DNA of 64,000 bases from Gordonia hankookensis (GCF_014673215.1 NZ_JACWMS010000001.1:1116001-1180000); one strand, 5' to 3'. Positions 1 to 9,178 are shown, counted from the stretch's first letter. The notes: generated by a model not told the origin, from the letters alone. Program-made: numbers and translations.

Positions 1-309
1 GACCCGTCGACGATCGAGCTCGAGGACCGCGAGCACGTTCTGCGCATCACCGATTTCGACCCGTTCAAACACCTCAACAACGCGGCCTACCTGGAGGCGA
101 TCGAGGACGAACTCGTCGATCACCCCGAGCTGGTCGACGGTCCGCACCGCGCTGTCATCGAATATCTGCGGCCGATCGTCCCGGGAGTGCCGATCACCCT
201 GCGACGGGTGCGGGAACCCGAACGGCTCCTCGTGTGGATGCTGATCCCGGGTGACGACGGACCGGTGGTAGCGGCGACGGTGTCGGTGTCGAAGCTGCCG
301 AGCGTGTGA
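1..309 (+). CDS. Acyl-ACP/acyl-CoA thioesterase-like hotdog protein, C-terminal part
   Basis: Open from the first base to TGA at 307-309; the start lies outside the window, leaving about 102 residues. Near residues 20-35 it has FDPFKHLNNAAYLEAIED, matching the D-x-x-x-H-x-N-N-x-x-Y-x-E signature of hotdog-fold thioesterases, where the Asp/His/Asn cluster forms the active site. The rest is typical of the second hotdog strand set and ends shortly after it. Expected to be cytoplasmic and to hydrolyse acyl-ACP or acyl-CoA, but the substrate cannot be read from this fragment. It converges with the lipoprotein genes that follow, only 8 bp away. Confidence 0.7.
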   Translation, partial: DPSTIELEDREHVLRITDFDPFKHLNNAAYLEAIEDELVDHPELVDGPHRAVIEYLRPIVPGVPITLRRVREPERLLVWMLIPGDDGPVVAATVSVSKLPSV

Positions 310-317
310 CCGCTTGA

Positions 318-866
318 CTACTGACCGCCGCTGAGGAGCAGCTCCATCAGTTTGATCGGCGCGGCGCACGGGTCCGCAGGCACGGCTGCCGTGCGCGGTT
401 CGACCCACCACGTGAAGACACCGCGACTCGGCGCACGCGCCGTGACCCCACAGACCGCGGGTCGCTTGGGATCGCGTTGGGTGAATGCCGCCTGGCTGGC
501 CACCTTGATGTTCTCGGTCTCGTAACCGAGCTTCTTGGCGGTCTGCTTCTCGACGTTCGGGTCCCCCCACTCGAACCAGTTGAAGGTCACACTCGCCGAC
601 GTGGCGCCCTCGACAAGCCAACGGCAGATCGCCCCGTTGAAGGTGCCGCGGGCGACACTTCCGCCGACCGCCTGCGCGATCTGTGCCGTCGAGAGGACCT
701 CGCATTCGAGGAGCAGCTTGTCGTACTGGTCGGTGTCGACGTTGCCCTTCTGTTCGTTGTCGGCGGCGCCGACGGCCACCGGCTCGCCGTCGATGTCACG
801 GGCGCACGCCGTCCCGAGCCCGAGGACCAGCACGAGAACCGCCATCAGCGTGAACAGTCGTTTCAT
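318..866 (-). CDS. DUF3558 family lipoprotein
   Basis: A 182-residue lipoprotein. The signal peptide (MKRLFTLMAVLVLVLGLG) ends in the lipobox TAC, with Cys at about residue 21. The mature part has the spaced cysteines of DUF3558 (LLLECEVL; AICRWLV; AVCGV) and the FNWFEWGDP segment. It is paralogous to the C-terminal half of the next gene upstream, which shares the C-[RE]-W...FNW core. Its ATG overlaps the upstream stop in an ATGA, so it is probably translationally coupled, and only a weak ribosome site is visible. DUF3558 proteins are common in mycolic-acid bacteria; their function is unknown. Likely anchored on the outer face of the plasma membrane. Confidence 0.8.
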   Translation of the reverse strand: MKRLFTLMAVLVLVLGLGTACARDIDGEPVAVGAADNEQKGNVDTDQYDKLLLECEVLSTAQIAQAVGGSVARGTFNGAICRWLVEGATSASVTFNWFEWGDPNVEKQTAKKLGYETENIKVASQAAFTQRDPKRPAVCGVTARAPSRGVFTWWVEPRTAAVPADPCAAPIKLMELLLSGGQ

Positions 867-1759
867 GAGGCACGCTCGATCGAGAGCCGGGAGAGTTCAC
901 GGGTCGAATCGCAGATCTGGTCTCCGGCGGGCGGCGGCTGTGCGCTCCCGAGCGCCTGCGTGCCCGCGCTCACCGACCATTCGAAGAAGTCCGCACCGAA
1001 GGCGATACCGATCTCGCAGATCCCCGTGTCGGATGCGATGAATCCCTTGTGCCCGTCGATGTCGATGTCCTTGGTGGACTCGCGCGACAACTGCTCGGTA
1101 GCCCGCTCGCGACCGATCGGGGACCCGCGATACCAGTTGAACGAGGCGACCGGCCCGGTGCGGTCGTTGCTGCTGTCCCATTCGCAGACCGATGCGTTGT
1201 TCACCGTGTTGGCGAGACCGGCGAAGGTGGTGATCCGGGTGACCTCCTCGGTCGTGACGCCCCCACACGGGCCGAAGAACGGCCCTGCGCCGGCCTTGCC
1301 CGGTGCGTCGGCGGTTGTGGGTGCCGCCGGGTCGTCGGAGTCGTCCGAGCAGCCGGCGAGGGCCACGACCAGGACGAGGACAAGCGAGACCAGGAGGCCA
1401 CCCTGCATCCGCAGGCGGTCGAGTTCGCGCCGTTCCCGCTTGGTCGGTCGCCCGGCGCCGCGATCCCGGCGCGGCTGGCTCGCGACGACCTCGCGCGGGG
1501 GTGGTGGTGGGCTGCGGTCGATGTAGCATTCGGCCGCGGCGGGCGCGGATACCCGTTTGACGATCAGCTTGGTGACCTCGACGACCCGCTCGTTGCCGTG
1601 CAGGCGCACCCGGACTTCGTCTCCGATCGCGACAGGCTGTGCGGGCTTCGCGGTCACACCGTTCACTCGCACGTGTCCGCCACGGCATGCCGCACCGGCC
1701 GCTGACCGGGTCTTGGTGAGCCGGATCGCCCAGATCCAGCTGTCGACGCGTGTGGTCAT
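863..1759 (-). CDS. S4 RNA-binding domain fused in frame to a DUF3558 lipoprotein
   Basis: Residues 1-117 are a complete S4-domain protein of the Hsp15/RqcP type: WIWAIRLTKTRSAA, RVNG, the GDEVRV strand and the basic tail RPTKRERRELDRLR, where such proteins normally end. Without a stop the frame continues into MQGGLLVSLVLVLVVALAGC, a textbook lipoprotein signal (Met118, lipobox Cys137), then a DUF3558 domain with CEW and FNWY motifs. The start at 1759 has a good GAGGAG site; the internal ATG at 1408 has no clear one. Possibilities are a genuine cytoplasm-membrane fusion, two proteins made by internal initiation, or an assembly error hiding a stop. Coupled by ATGA to the following lipoprotein gene. 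Confidence 0.65.
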   Translation of the reverse strand: MTTRVDSWIWAIRLTKTRSAAGAACRGGHVRVNGVTAKPAQPVAIGDEVRVRLHGNERVVEVTKLIVKRVSAPAAAECYIDRSPPPPPREVVASQPRRDRGAGRPTKRERRELDRLRMQGGLLVSLVLVLVVALAGCSDDSDDPAAPTTADAPGKAGAGPFFGPCGGVTTEEVTRITTFAGLANTVNNASVCEWDSSNDRTGPVASFNWYRGSPIGRERATEQLSRESTKDIDIDGHKGFIASDTGICEIGIAFGADFFEWSVSAGTQALGSAQPPPAGDQICDSTRELSRLSIERAS

Positions 1760-1772
1760 CGCTCCTCGGGGT

Positions 1773-1967
1773 CTACTTCTGACGGGTCAGAAAGTAGTAG
1801 CCGGCGCCGGCACCCACAAGGCCCAGCAGGATGGCCAGTGGCCAGTTCAGCAGGAACCCGACGAGGAGGAACACCACGATGCCCGGGGAGACCGCGACGA
1901 GACTCATACCGGGGTGCTGACGGACGACTTGGGAGACCGCTTTGCTCTTCGCCGGATCTACCGCCAT
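1773..1967 (-). CDS. Small membrane protein, two helices
   Basis: A 64-residue protein with an AAGGAGG ribosome site just upstream of the ATG at 1967, which supports it as a real gene. After a short polar N-terminus (MAVDPAKSKAVSQVVRQHPG) come two hydrophobic stretches, about residues 27-41 and 43-60, and a basic tail ending TRQK. It lies 13 bp upstream of the S4-lipoprotein gene in the same direction, so it is probably the first gene of that small operon. No family is recognised and no function is proposed. Confidence 0.7.
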   Translation of the reverse strand: MAVDPAKSKAVSQVVRQHPGMSLVAVSPGIVVFLLVGFLLNWPLAILLGLVGAGAGYYFLTRQK

Positions 1968-2071
1968 GGCTCCTCCTTGGTGAGCGGAACGGGTGACGCT
2001 GAGGTTGTCTCCACTGTAACCACGAGAGCGACCCGTGCCGCGTGACCGACGCTGAGGCGGCGCGGCCCGTC

Positions 2072-3781
2072 CTAGGAGTCGCCCTCGGAGCCCGACGATG
2101 ACGACGTGGACGTTGACGAGTCCGCTGAGGATGACGAGTCCGCGGCCGAGCCATCCGAGGTCGCCGACCGGCCGCCCGTCGAGGTCGTGGATCGACTCCC
2201 ACTCGACGTGGTGTCAGGATCGGCGGCCCCGCCGGCCGGTGAGGCATCGGAGGCGGTGTCGGCGCTGTCGACGGTGTCGGCGCGGTGCCTGCCCACGTAG
2301 GACGTGGCCGGATCGGCGTTGTCCGTGCGCGTCCCGGCGCCCGACGACCCTGTGGTGGACGACTCGGGGGTGGACGATTCGGGGGCCGAGGAGTCGACCA
2401 CGGCTTCCGTGTCGCCGGTCGTCACCGATGCGGATGTGCCCGTGGAACTCTCGCTGACGGGTGGAGCAAACTCGGCCGGCGTGGCTGCCGCCTGCACGCT
2501 GGTGGACACGCGATCACCGGAGGGCGACGGTAGGCCGAACGGCAACGCCACCTCCGGGGCGGACACCACCGGGACGACCTCGTCGGTGTCGAGATCCCCG
2601 AGCTCGAGCAGCGGCACGCCGAGATGGTTCGGGCGTTCCTGTCCGTTGACGGTCACCACCGGGTTGAGGGTCAGCTTCTGCCCGAGCCACTCGATGGTGG
2701 TCGCACCTTGACTGCCGTAGTCGCTGGTGAAGCGAACGAAATTACCACTGAACAGGTCATATTCGCCCCCGAAGCTCAGACGGCCGAAGTCTTTGGCGAG
2801 AGTGATGGGCAGGTTGCCGTCGCCGCTGATGTCGGTGATCACGGCGGTGATCACCGAGCCCAGGACGGTGGCCGGGTCGAACAGGACGCCGGTCGGGTCG
2901 GTCAGGGCGAACTGCACCTCACCATCGGGAGCCGTCCACCGGAAATCGAAGGTGCCCAGGATGTTTGCGCAGGCGCCGACTCCCTCTGCGTAGGCACCGG
3001 TCAGTCCGCCGAAACAACTGATGTGCGTCGTGCCCGGCAGGGTGATCGGCAACGGAAGCCCGACCAGTGACGTGGTGATGTCGTCGGTCGTCGTCCAGGC
3101 ATTCGCCATACCGACGATGGCGAACGCGTAGGCCTTCCGGCCGTCGCTCGCTCCGGCCGTCGCGAGACTCACCGGCAGGTACGAGATCGCGGTGGCCTCT
3201 CCGCCGGTCGAGGCGAACGCGAATTGGAAGCCGCTTCCGACGATCGTCGCGTTGCCGACCGGATCCTCGGGACTCCGGAGAGTCGGGACCGTCTGCAGGC
3301 CGGTGGGCAACGCGTTGTCGACGGCGTCGAAGAAGTTGTAGATCCGCGACGCCGCACCCCAGGCGGAAGCCGGGACCAGTTCGATCCGTCCCGGCGCCAC
3401 GATCGCGAGACCGACGCCGCTCGAGCCCGAACAATCCGCGCCACCATTGACGCCGCCGGACCCGCAGAGCTGGATCCGCCACTGGCCGGCGATGTCGGCG
3501 CCACCCCCGTTCACGACCTCCATCAGGCCGTCCTTGAGGTCGCCGAGTTGCCCGAGGCCACTGCTGCCGCCGAGCACATCGGAGACGACGCCGGAGATGA
3601 TCTCGTCGACCCCCACCGCCTGCGCCTGTCCCGGACCCATCGCCGATCCGGCGCCGACTGCCGCGACCGTCGCCAGCGCCACCACTCCCGCGGCGACGCG
3701 GTGCTGCCGCGGGTGTCGCCGGTTGCGGCGTCGCTCCTGCTTTCGCGATCGCCGAATTGCCTTGCGCCCCAAGTCGGTCAT
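2072..3781 (-). CDS. Secreted hypothetical protein with Ser/Thr-rich tail
   Basis: A 569-residue exported protein of unknown function. A very Arg-rich N-terminus (RKAIRRSRKQERRRNRR) precedes a hydrophobic segment (VAAGVVALATVAAVGAGSAM) and an AQA cleavage site, giving an unusually long signal peptide. The mature part is Gly-rich and probably beta-rich, with a few Cys (LCGSG, DCSGS, SCFGG). The last 150 residues are a low-complexity Ser/Thr/Asp/Pro tail suited to a wall-spanning or exposed linker. I chose the ATG at 3781 because AGGGGAG lies upstream; an ATG at 3820 in the same frame has no ribosome site. Confidence 0.7.
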   Translation of the reverse strand: MTDLGRKAIRRSRKQERRRNRRHPRQHRVAAGVVALATVAAVGAGSAMGPGQAQAVGVDEIISGVVSDVLGGSSGLGQLGDLKDGLMEVVNGGGADIAGQWRIQLCGSGGVNGGADCSGSSGVGLAIVAPGRIELVPASAWGAASRIYNFFDAVDNALPTGLQTVPTLRSPEDPVGNATIVGSGFQFAFASTGGEATAISYLPVSLATAGASDGRKAYAFAIVGMANAWTTTDDITTSLVGLPLPITLPGTTHISCFGGLTGAYAEGVGACANILGTFDFRWTAPDGEVQFALTDPTGVLFDPATVLGSVITAVITDISGDGNLPITLAKDFGRLSFGGEYDLFSGNFVRFTSDYGSQGATTIEWLGQKLTLNPVVTVNGQERPNHLGVPLLELGDLDTDEVVPVVSAPEVALPFGLPSPSGDRVSTSVQAAATPAEFAPPVSESSTGTSASVTTGDTEAVVDSSAPESSTPESSTTGSSGAGTRTDNADPATSYVGRHRADTVDSADTASDASPAGGAADPDTTSSGSRSTTSTGGRSATSDGSAADSSSSADSSTSTSSSSGSEGDS

Positions 3782-3898
3782 CCGTCCCACTCCCCTGCCC
3801 GCCCGAACAAGCCGGCTCATTCAAACACGAGGTTCGTGAGGTAAAGGCGATTTCGGAGAATTGGCCGACTCACGTCTGTCGGGGCGACCCTCCCACTG

Positions 3899-5554
3899 TC
3901 ACCAGCGCGTTCGGTCCAGTCGTTCCCCGGTTTCGGCCGCGTCTGCCGCACAACCGAATCCGACCACCCATCGGCCATCGGAGAGTTCGACGCTCCCCAG
4001 CATCATCGGGGCCGGTAGCTCCGCGAGGAACTCCCCCAGAGCAGTCGGCGACAGTGTCCACACCTCTCCGTGAATGCCCCGACCGTGTTCGGGGTCGCGG
4101 ACCAGGCCAGGCTTGACGGGGGTGGTGTCCAGCGCCACGAGTCGGTAGGAAGGCGCGGTACAGACCTCACCCGACCACCGCGCTCCGCGGTCAGACAGTT
4201 CGTGGGTCAGCGGACCCCCGCGCATGTGCGCACCGAACACCGCGAGTTCGGTTGCCGGGGCTCCACTCGCCTCCGGCCAGGCCGGTCCGGCATCGGCGGT
4301 GCCGTCGAGAAACCGGCGCGCGAGATCGGTGATCACCGCATCGTCGTGTGCACGCCCCAGGAATGTGACGCCGAATTGCGCGCGCGTACCGTCGCTCTCG
4401 TCGATCTCGCCGGCAGGCACGGCCAGTCCGCACAGGTCGAAGAGATTGCAGAAATTCGTGTAGGTGCCCATCCGGGAGTTCACCCCGATCGGGTCCGCGG
4501 CCACCTCGGCCAGCGTGGGGTGCAACGGCGCCGTCGGCACCAGCAGGGCATCGGCATCACCCCACTCCACCATCGACTCGATGCGAAGCCCCCCAAGACG
4601 ACGACGGGCACGCAACAGCTCCACCGCACCGAAACGTTTTGCACCGCTGATGATCCCGGACACCACATGGTCCAGCCCACACCCGGCGGCGTCGACGAAC
4701 TCTCCGACCGCATCGTACCGCTCGGCGACCAGGGCATCCTCGTACAGCAGCTTCGCCGCAGCGAGGAAAGGCCCGAGGTCGATGGGCTTGATCCGTAGTC
4801 CCGCGGCCTCGGCCCGGGTGACCGCGGCACCGAAGGCATCACGCCACGCGTCGTCGAGTTCGGGCAGGTCTGCGGGTACCGCGACGGTCGGCTGCTCGGC
4901 GGCGGCCAGTCGCGTGGTCGGACCGAACGGTCGCGGCCCCTGCGCTCCGGCCATCACCGCCATCGCCCGATTCGCGAGATCGATGTCCGCCGCGAAGATG
5001 GTCGCCGTGTCGTAACTCGCGCAGGCGGGCACCACACCCGCTGTCGAGACCACACCCAGCGTCGGCTTGATCCCGATGATTCCCTGCAGGCCCGCGGGCA
5101 CCCGCCCCGACCCCGCCGTGTCGGTCCCGATCGCGATGTCGGCGAACCCCAGGGCCACGGCGACGGCCGAACCGGAGCTCGATCCACCCGAGATCCGATC
5201 GGGACGTCGTGAATCCCGAACGGCCCCATACGGACTCCGGGTGCCAACGAGTCCGGTGGCGAACTGGTCGAGGTTGGTCTTGCCGATCACCACCGCCCCG
5301 GCGGAGCGTAGCGCGGCGACAGCCGGGGCGTCGACCGACGGCACGAACTCATAGTCGGGGCACGCGGCGGTCGTAGGGAGGCCCGCGACGTCGACATTGT
5401 CCTTGACCGCGAGGACGATTCCCGCCAGGGGCCCTCCCGCGGCCAGCGACTCCCGGTGGTCGGCCTCCACGTCGGCGCAGGGACGCAGAGTGATGAACAC
5501 CTCCGGACGGTCGGCCTCGTCGATGAGCCGGTAGATGTCGGTGATCCTGCTCAT
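3899..5554 (-). CDS. atzF: Allophanate hydrolase
   Basis: A 551-residue cytoplasmic amidase-signature enzyme converting allophanate to ammonia and CO2. The amidase core carries the catalytic Lys (residue 51, in VKDNVDVAG), the GGSSSGS motif (residues 123-129) and the nucleophile segment GTDTAGSGRVPA (143-154). After the amidase domain (about 1-420) follows the C-terminal domain typical of AtzF/DUR1 proteins (AVFGAHMRGGPLTHEL to GFGCAADAA), so length and architecture match complete AtzF. The start has a GGGAAGG ribosome site and overlaps the end of the carboxyltransferase gene by 4 bp. It would catalyse the last step of the guanidine- or urea-degrading operon running from 10862 to here. Confidence 0.92.
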   Translation of the reverse strand: MSRITDIYRLIDEADRPEVFITLRPCADVEADHRESLAAGGPLAGIVLAVKDNVDVAGLPTTAACPDYEFVPSVDAPAVAALRSAGAVVIGKTNLDQFATGLVGTRSPYGAVRDSRRPDRISGGSSSGSAVAVALGFADIAIGTDTAGSGRVPAGLQGIIGIKPTLGVVSTAGVVPACASYDTATIFAADIDLANRAMAVMAGAQGPRPFGPTTRLAAAEQPTVAVPADLPELDDAWRDAFGAAVTRAEAAGLRIKPIDLGPFLAAAKLLYEDALVAERYDAVGEFVDAAGCGLDHVVSGIISGAKRFGAVELLRARRRLGGLRIESMVEWGDADALLVPTAPLHPTLAEVAADPIGVNSRMGTYTNFCNLFDLCGLAVPAGEIDESDGTRAQFGVTFLGRAHDDAVITDLARRFLDGTADAGPAWPEASGAPATELAVFGAHMRGGPLTHELSDRGARWSGEVCTAPSYRLVALDTTPVKPGLVRDPEHGRGIHGEVWTLSPTALGEFLAELPAPMMLGSVELSDGRWVVGFGCAADAAETGERLDRTRW

Positions 5555-7605
5555 GCGACCTTCCCCTGTTCTGCGACCTCCCCTTGTCCGACGGCGTCGG
5601 TCAGTGCATGACCCGCCGGAACTCCTGCGAACTCACCCTGACGCGACCAACGCTCGCGCTCCTCGGCACGCGCTGCCTCCATCGTGGCACGCCTCTCCGC
5701 GATCTCGGTGGCGTTCTCATCGAGGAACTGCTGGTGGTCGGCGAGCGAGAAGGTGCCTTCGGTGATCCGCACGCTGTCGCCGCGACCGGCCGCGACGTCT
5801 GCCCGCATCTCGAGGAGTTCGTCCGAACTCACCGGATACCAACGGATCTGGTCGAAGAACCGGAGCAGCCAGGGGTGCTCCGGGTCGAACCCCGGCGCAG
5901 GCGACGGGTATCGGTGGTTCCACACCTGTGTGGTGCGCCCGACGAACTGGTACCCGCCGGGCCCTTCCATGCCGTAGATGCACATGTAGGCGCCCCCGAT
6001 CCCGACTGCGTTCTCCGGCGTCCAGGTGCGCGCCGGGTTGTATTTGGTGGTGACCAGGCGATGACGCGGATCGAGCGGCACGGCAACCGGAGCGCCCAGG
6101 TAGACATCGCCCAGCCCCAGCACCAGATAGCTCGCGTCGAACACGATCTCGTGGACATCGTCCACGGACCCCAGACCGTTCATCCGGCGGATGAACTCGA
6201 TGTTCCACGGACACCACGGTGCGTCGGAACGAACACCGAGCATGTATCGCTCGATGGCCTCGCGGGTTGCCGGGTCGTCCCATGACAGCGGTAGATGCAC
6301 GGTCCGGCTCGGGACGACGAGATCTTCCGCGGCCGGCAACTGGCTCTCGCACTCGTTGAGCCAAGCGAGCATTCGCCCCTGCGACCAGACATCGGGGTCC
6401 GCCTTGATCTGCAGTGACCGGATTCCCGGCGTGAGGTCGATGAGTCCGGCTGGACGCTCTGCGTCGATCCGCTCGCTCAGTGCGTGCACCCGGGCGCGCA
6501 ACGCGAGGTCGAGGTGCATGTCGCCGTACTCGACGAGGATGTTGTCGTCGCCGCTGCGGCGGTAGGTGACCGAGGTGGAGCCGTCCGCGGTGGTGGTGGA
6601 GCCGAGGATGCCGCCGTCCGGATCCCCGCCCGAGGAGAGAACATCCACAAAGCACGCGCGGCGTCCCAACCCGGTCTCCGACGGTGACGCGGTCCGATCG
6701 CTGCGCACCGGCACGAACGTCACCGTGTCACCGGGCTTGAGCTGTCCGAGCTTCCAGCGCTGAGCGGTCACGACGGTGACCGGGCAGACGAAGCCGCCGA
6801 GGCTCGGCCCGTCCGGTCCGAGCAGGATCGGCGTGTCGCCGGTGAAATCCAGCGCACCGACCGAATAGGCGTTGTCGTGGATGTTCGACGGGTGCAGGCC
6901 CGCCTCACCGCCGTCGGTCCGGGCCCACTGCGGTTTCGGACCGGTCAGCCGGATACCGGTGCGGTCGGAGTTGAAATGCACCTCGTATGCCGTACCGAGG
7001 ATGTCCTCGATGTCGGCGGCGGTGAAGAACTCCGGTGCGCTGTGCGGGCCGACGGTGACGCCGAGTTGCCACGTGTGGGTGAAAGCCGGCTGCTCGTCAC
7101 CGAGGACGCGCCTGGCCGTGCCGGTCGACAGTCGCGCAGGCGTCAGTTCGTCGCCGTCGTCGAGCCTGCGACCGTTGTGACCGCCGAACCGCCCGAGAGT
7201 GAAGGTCGACTTGCTACCGAGATAGTCCTCCGCGTCGACCCCGCCGGAGACGGCGACGTAGACGCGCATGCCCAGGTCGGCCACCGCACCGACGTCGAGG
7301 ACGTCGCCGTCCTCGACCGTGATCGGCACCCATTGCGGCACAATCGATCCGTTGACGGTGACCACCGCGGGTGCACCGGTGACCGCCACCCGCGCCGCCT
7401 CCGCGAAGCGCAGGGCGGGGCCCATCATGGTGGCCTCGAGCGCCGCCGCGTGATCGGGATTGCCCACCGCTTGGTTGGCCAGTCGGAACGAGAGGTCGTC
7501 CATCGGTCCCGAGGGCGGCACACCGACCTTCCAGTAGCCGACCCGGCCGGGCCAGTCCTGAATGGTGGTGAGCGGCCCCGCACGGAGAACGGTGATGGTG
7601 GCCAT
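5551..7605 (-). CDS. Carboxyltransferase (urea amidolyase/5-oxoprolinase family) without biotin domains
   Basis: A 684-residue protein matching the carboxyltransferase part of urea/guanidine carboxylase. Residues 1-310 are the KipA-like AHS2 domain (VLRAGPLTTIQDWPGRVGYW; GVPPSGPMDDLSFRLAN) and about 340-550 the KipI-like AHS1 domain (LVEYGDMHLDLALRARVHAL; GIRSLQIKADP), followed by the usual helical linker. A full carboxylase has about 1200 residues: a biotin carboxylase domain before this region and a biotin carrier with an AMKM-type site after it. Neither is present; the C-terminus simply ends after the linker. Expected to carboxylate guanidine or urea using carboxybiotin supplied by another protein. 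The AGGAG site and the 4-bp overlap with atzF support the operon. Confidence 0.85.
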   Translation of the reverse strand: MATITVLRAGPLTTIQDWPGRVGYWKVGVPPSGPMDDLSFRLANQAVGNPDHAAALEATMMGPALRFAEAARVAVTGAPAVVTVNGSIVPQWVPITVEDGDVLDVGAVADLGMRVYVAVSGGVDAEDYLGSKSTFTLGRFGGHNGRRLDDGDELTPARLSTGTARRVLGDEQPAFTHTWQLGVTVGPHSAPEFFTAADIEDILGTAYEVHFNSDRTGIRLTGPKPQWARTDGGEAGLHPSNIHDNAYSVGALDFTGDTPILLGPDGPSLGGFVCPVTVVTAQRWKLGQLKPGDTVTFVPVRSDRTASPSETGLGRRACFVDVLSSGGDPDGGILGSTTTADGSTSVTYRRSGDDNILVEYGDMHLDLALRARVHALSERIDAERPAGLIDLTPGIRSLQIKADPDVWSQGRMLAWLNECESQLPAAEDLVVPSRTVHLPLSWDDPATREAIERYMLGVRSDAPWCPWNIEFIRRMNGLGSVDDVHEIVFDASYLVLGLGDVYLGAPVAVPLDPRHRLVTTKYNPARTWTPENAVGIGGAYMCIYGMEGPGGYQFVGRTTQVWNHRYPSPAPGFDPEHPWLLRFFDQIRWYPVSSDELLEMRADVAAGRGDSVRITEGTFSLADHQQFLDENATEIAERRATMEAARAEERERWSRQGEFAGVPAGHALTDAVGQGEVAEQGKVA

Positions 7606-7636
7606 GGGGAGTCAGCTCCTCGTGTCTGTTCGCGGT

Positions 7637-8302
7637 CTAGCCCGCTGCGGGACGTGTGACGATGACGCGGACCGCGGTCGGGTCGAATCCGTTGCAGGGG
7701 TTGTTGATCTGTGGGCAGTTGGAGATCAGCACCAGGGTGTCGACGTCGGCGCGCAACGCGACCCGCTTGCCGGGTGCGGACAGCCCGTCCACGATGCCGA
7801 GGGAACCGTCGGGATCGACCGGCACGTTCATGAAGAAGTTGACGTTGCCGACGAGGTCTCGTTTGCCGAGGCCGTGCCGCGCACCGCCGATGAGGAAGTT
7901 CTCCACACAGGCGTGCTGATGTTTGGTGTGGTGGCCGTAGCGCAACGTGTTGGACTCTTGCGAGCAGGCGCCACCGAGCGTGTCGTGATTACCCACCTCG
8001 TCGCCGACGATGGTCATCATCGGAGCGGATTCCTGGTCGCGGATCACCGTTCCGGTGGTGAGGAAGATGTTTCCCTGCGCGGCGATGGTGGCCTGTGCGG
8101 AGTATCGGATCGTGTGGTCGTGGCCGCCGTAGAAGAGGGTGTCGACGGCCTGGTTTCCGTAGAGGTCGACGATGGTCAGCACGTCGCCGGCGGCGATGAC
8201 GCCGGACCACGGGGCCCGCTCGCCGACCTCGGCGTCGTCGATCACCGCACCGGGCACGAGGGCCTGGTCGGCCGCGTCAGGTTGAGACATGGTGGTGGTC
8301 AT
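7637..8302 (-). CDS. Urea amidolyase-associated protein 2 (carboxyguanidine deiminase subunit)
   Basis: A 221-residue DUF1989-family protein of the UAAP2 type, recognisable by DLYGNQAVDTLFY, the HDTLGGACSQESNTLRYG block and NVNFFMNVPVDPDG. UAAP1 and UAAP2 were shown in other bacteria to form carboxyguanidine deiminase (CgdAB), which releases ammonia from carboxyguanidine to give allophanate; that reaction is family knowledge, not visible here. The conserved Cys and His residues (GGACSQ, CPQINNPCNG) are plausible metal or catalytic ligands. AAGGAG lies 7 bp before the ATG at 8302. It lies between the UAAP1 gene and the carboxyltransferase, the expected context. Confidence 0.85.
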   Translation of the reverse strand: MTTTMSQPDAADQALVPGAVIDDAEVGERAPWSGVIAAGDVLTIVDLYGNQAVDTLFYGGHDHTIRYSAQATIAAQGNIFLTTGTVIRDQESAPMMTIVGDEVGNHDTLGGACSQESNTLRYGHHTKHQHACVENFLIGGARHGLGKRDLVGNVNFFMNVPVDPDGSLGIVDGLSAPGKRVALRADVDTLVLISNCPQINNPCNGFDPTAVRVIVTRPAAG

Positions 8303-8332
8303 GGTGTTCTCCTTGCAGAGTCGGACGGGTGC

Positions 8333-9178
8333 TCAGAAATGGGCCGCGGCCCAGGCGTCTTCGGAGTTCGCCACGGCGCGCTGGTATTCCGGATCGGTCG
8401 AGCCGACCGACGACAGCAGGTCGCCGAGGTCGTCGGGAGCGTGCCAGCCGAGCACCTCGAGGGGGCCTGCGGTGAACACCGGCGCGGGATCGAGGGGATG
8501 TGCGGTGTTGACGATCGCAACGATGCACGGCAGATGCAGGATCAGGTCGACGGACTTGTCCAGCCCCGCCGAGCCCTTGGACGTCAGCGTGCCGTCTGCC
8601 TCCACCACGACGCCGTGGAAGAACGAGAGCGACGGCGCCACGTCGGCTGCGCCCAGCCCGTTCTTGGCAGCGGCCAGGGTGAACAGCTCTCGTCCGGCCG
8701 GGCTGTCCGAATGAGCTGCTCCGGCACCGTACTTGGCCAGATTCGATCCCAAGGTGGTGGTACCGCACAGGGCGTCGTGATGGGCGCTGTCGTCGGCGAC
8801 CACGGTGGCCAGCACCCGGCCCTGGTCGCTGAGCAACGGGTGCCCGGTGGTGACGTATGCCTGCCACGGCACCTTCACGGTATCGGCGACGTTGAGCCGC
8901 TCCCACGGTGCGTCCACACGCCACAGCATCAGGTGTGCGCAGGCGCTGCCGGTGACGTCGCGCAGGCGTAGCCGGGTGCCACGGGCCAGCACCTTGCTGG
9001 TGTAGCGGCCGCCGGGAACTGTTTCGGCCCAGGTCAATTGGGATGGATCGAGGTCGGCGGGCGGATTCGGCCAGGCGCTGGCAGGTACCACCGGCATCGA
9101 GTCGGTGAGGGTACCGGCCTGTGAGCGTGCATGCTCACGGGCGCCTGCGGTGCTGGCGGTGGTTGCGATGCTGGACAT
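8333..9178 (-). CDS. Urea amidolyase-associated protein 1 (carboxyguanidine deiminase subunit)
   Basis: A 281-residue DUF1989-family protein of the UAAP1 type, partner of the UAAP2 gene 30 bp downstream. Matching segments are GGRYTSKVLARGTRLRLRD, LMLWRVDAPWERLNVADTVK, HDALCGTTT and SLSFFHGVVVEADGTL. With UAAP2 it is expected to form the heteromeric deiminase that turns carboxyguanidine into allophanate. Such genes sit beside guanidine carboxylase, often earlier labelled urea carboxylase. A strong AAGGAG site precedes the ATG at 9178. The first 45 residues are low-complexity and probably disordered. Confidence 0.85.
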   Translation of the reverse strand: MSSIATTASTAGAREHARSQAGTLTDSMPVVPASAWPNPPADLDPSQLTWAETVPGGRYTSKVLARGTRLRLRDVTGSACAHLMLWRVDAPWERLNVADTVKVPWQAYVTTGHPLLSDQGRVLATVVADDSAHHDALCGTTTLGSNLAKYGAGAAHSDSPAGRELFTLAAAKNGLGAADVAPSLSFFHGVVVEADGTLTSKGSAGLDKSVDLILHLPCIVAIVNTAHPLDPAPVFTAGPLEVLGWHAPDDLGDLLSSVGSTDPEYQRAVANSEDAWAAAHF

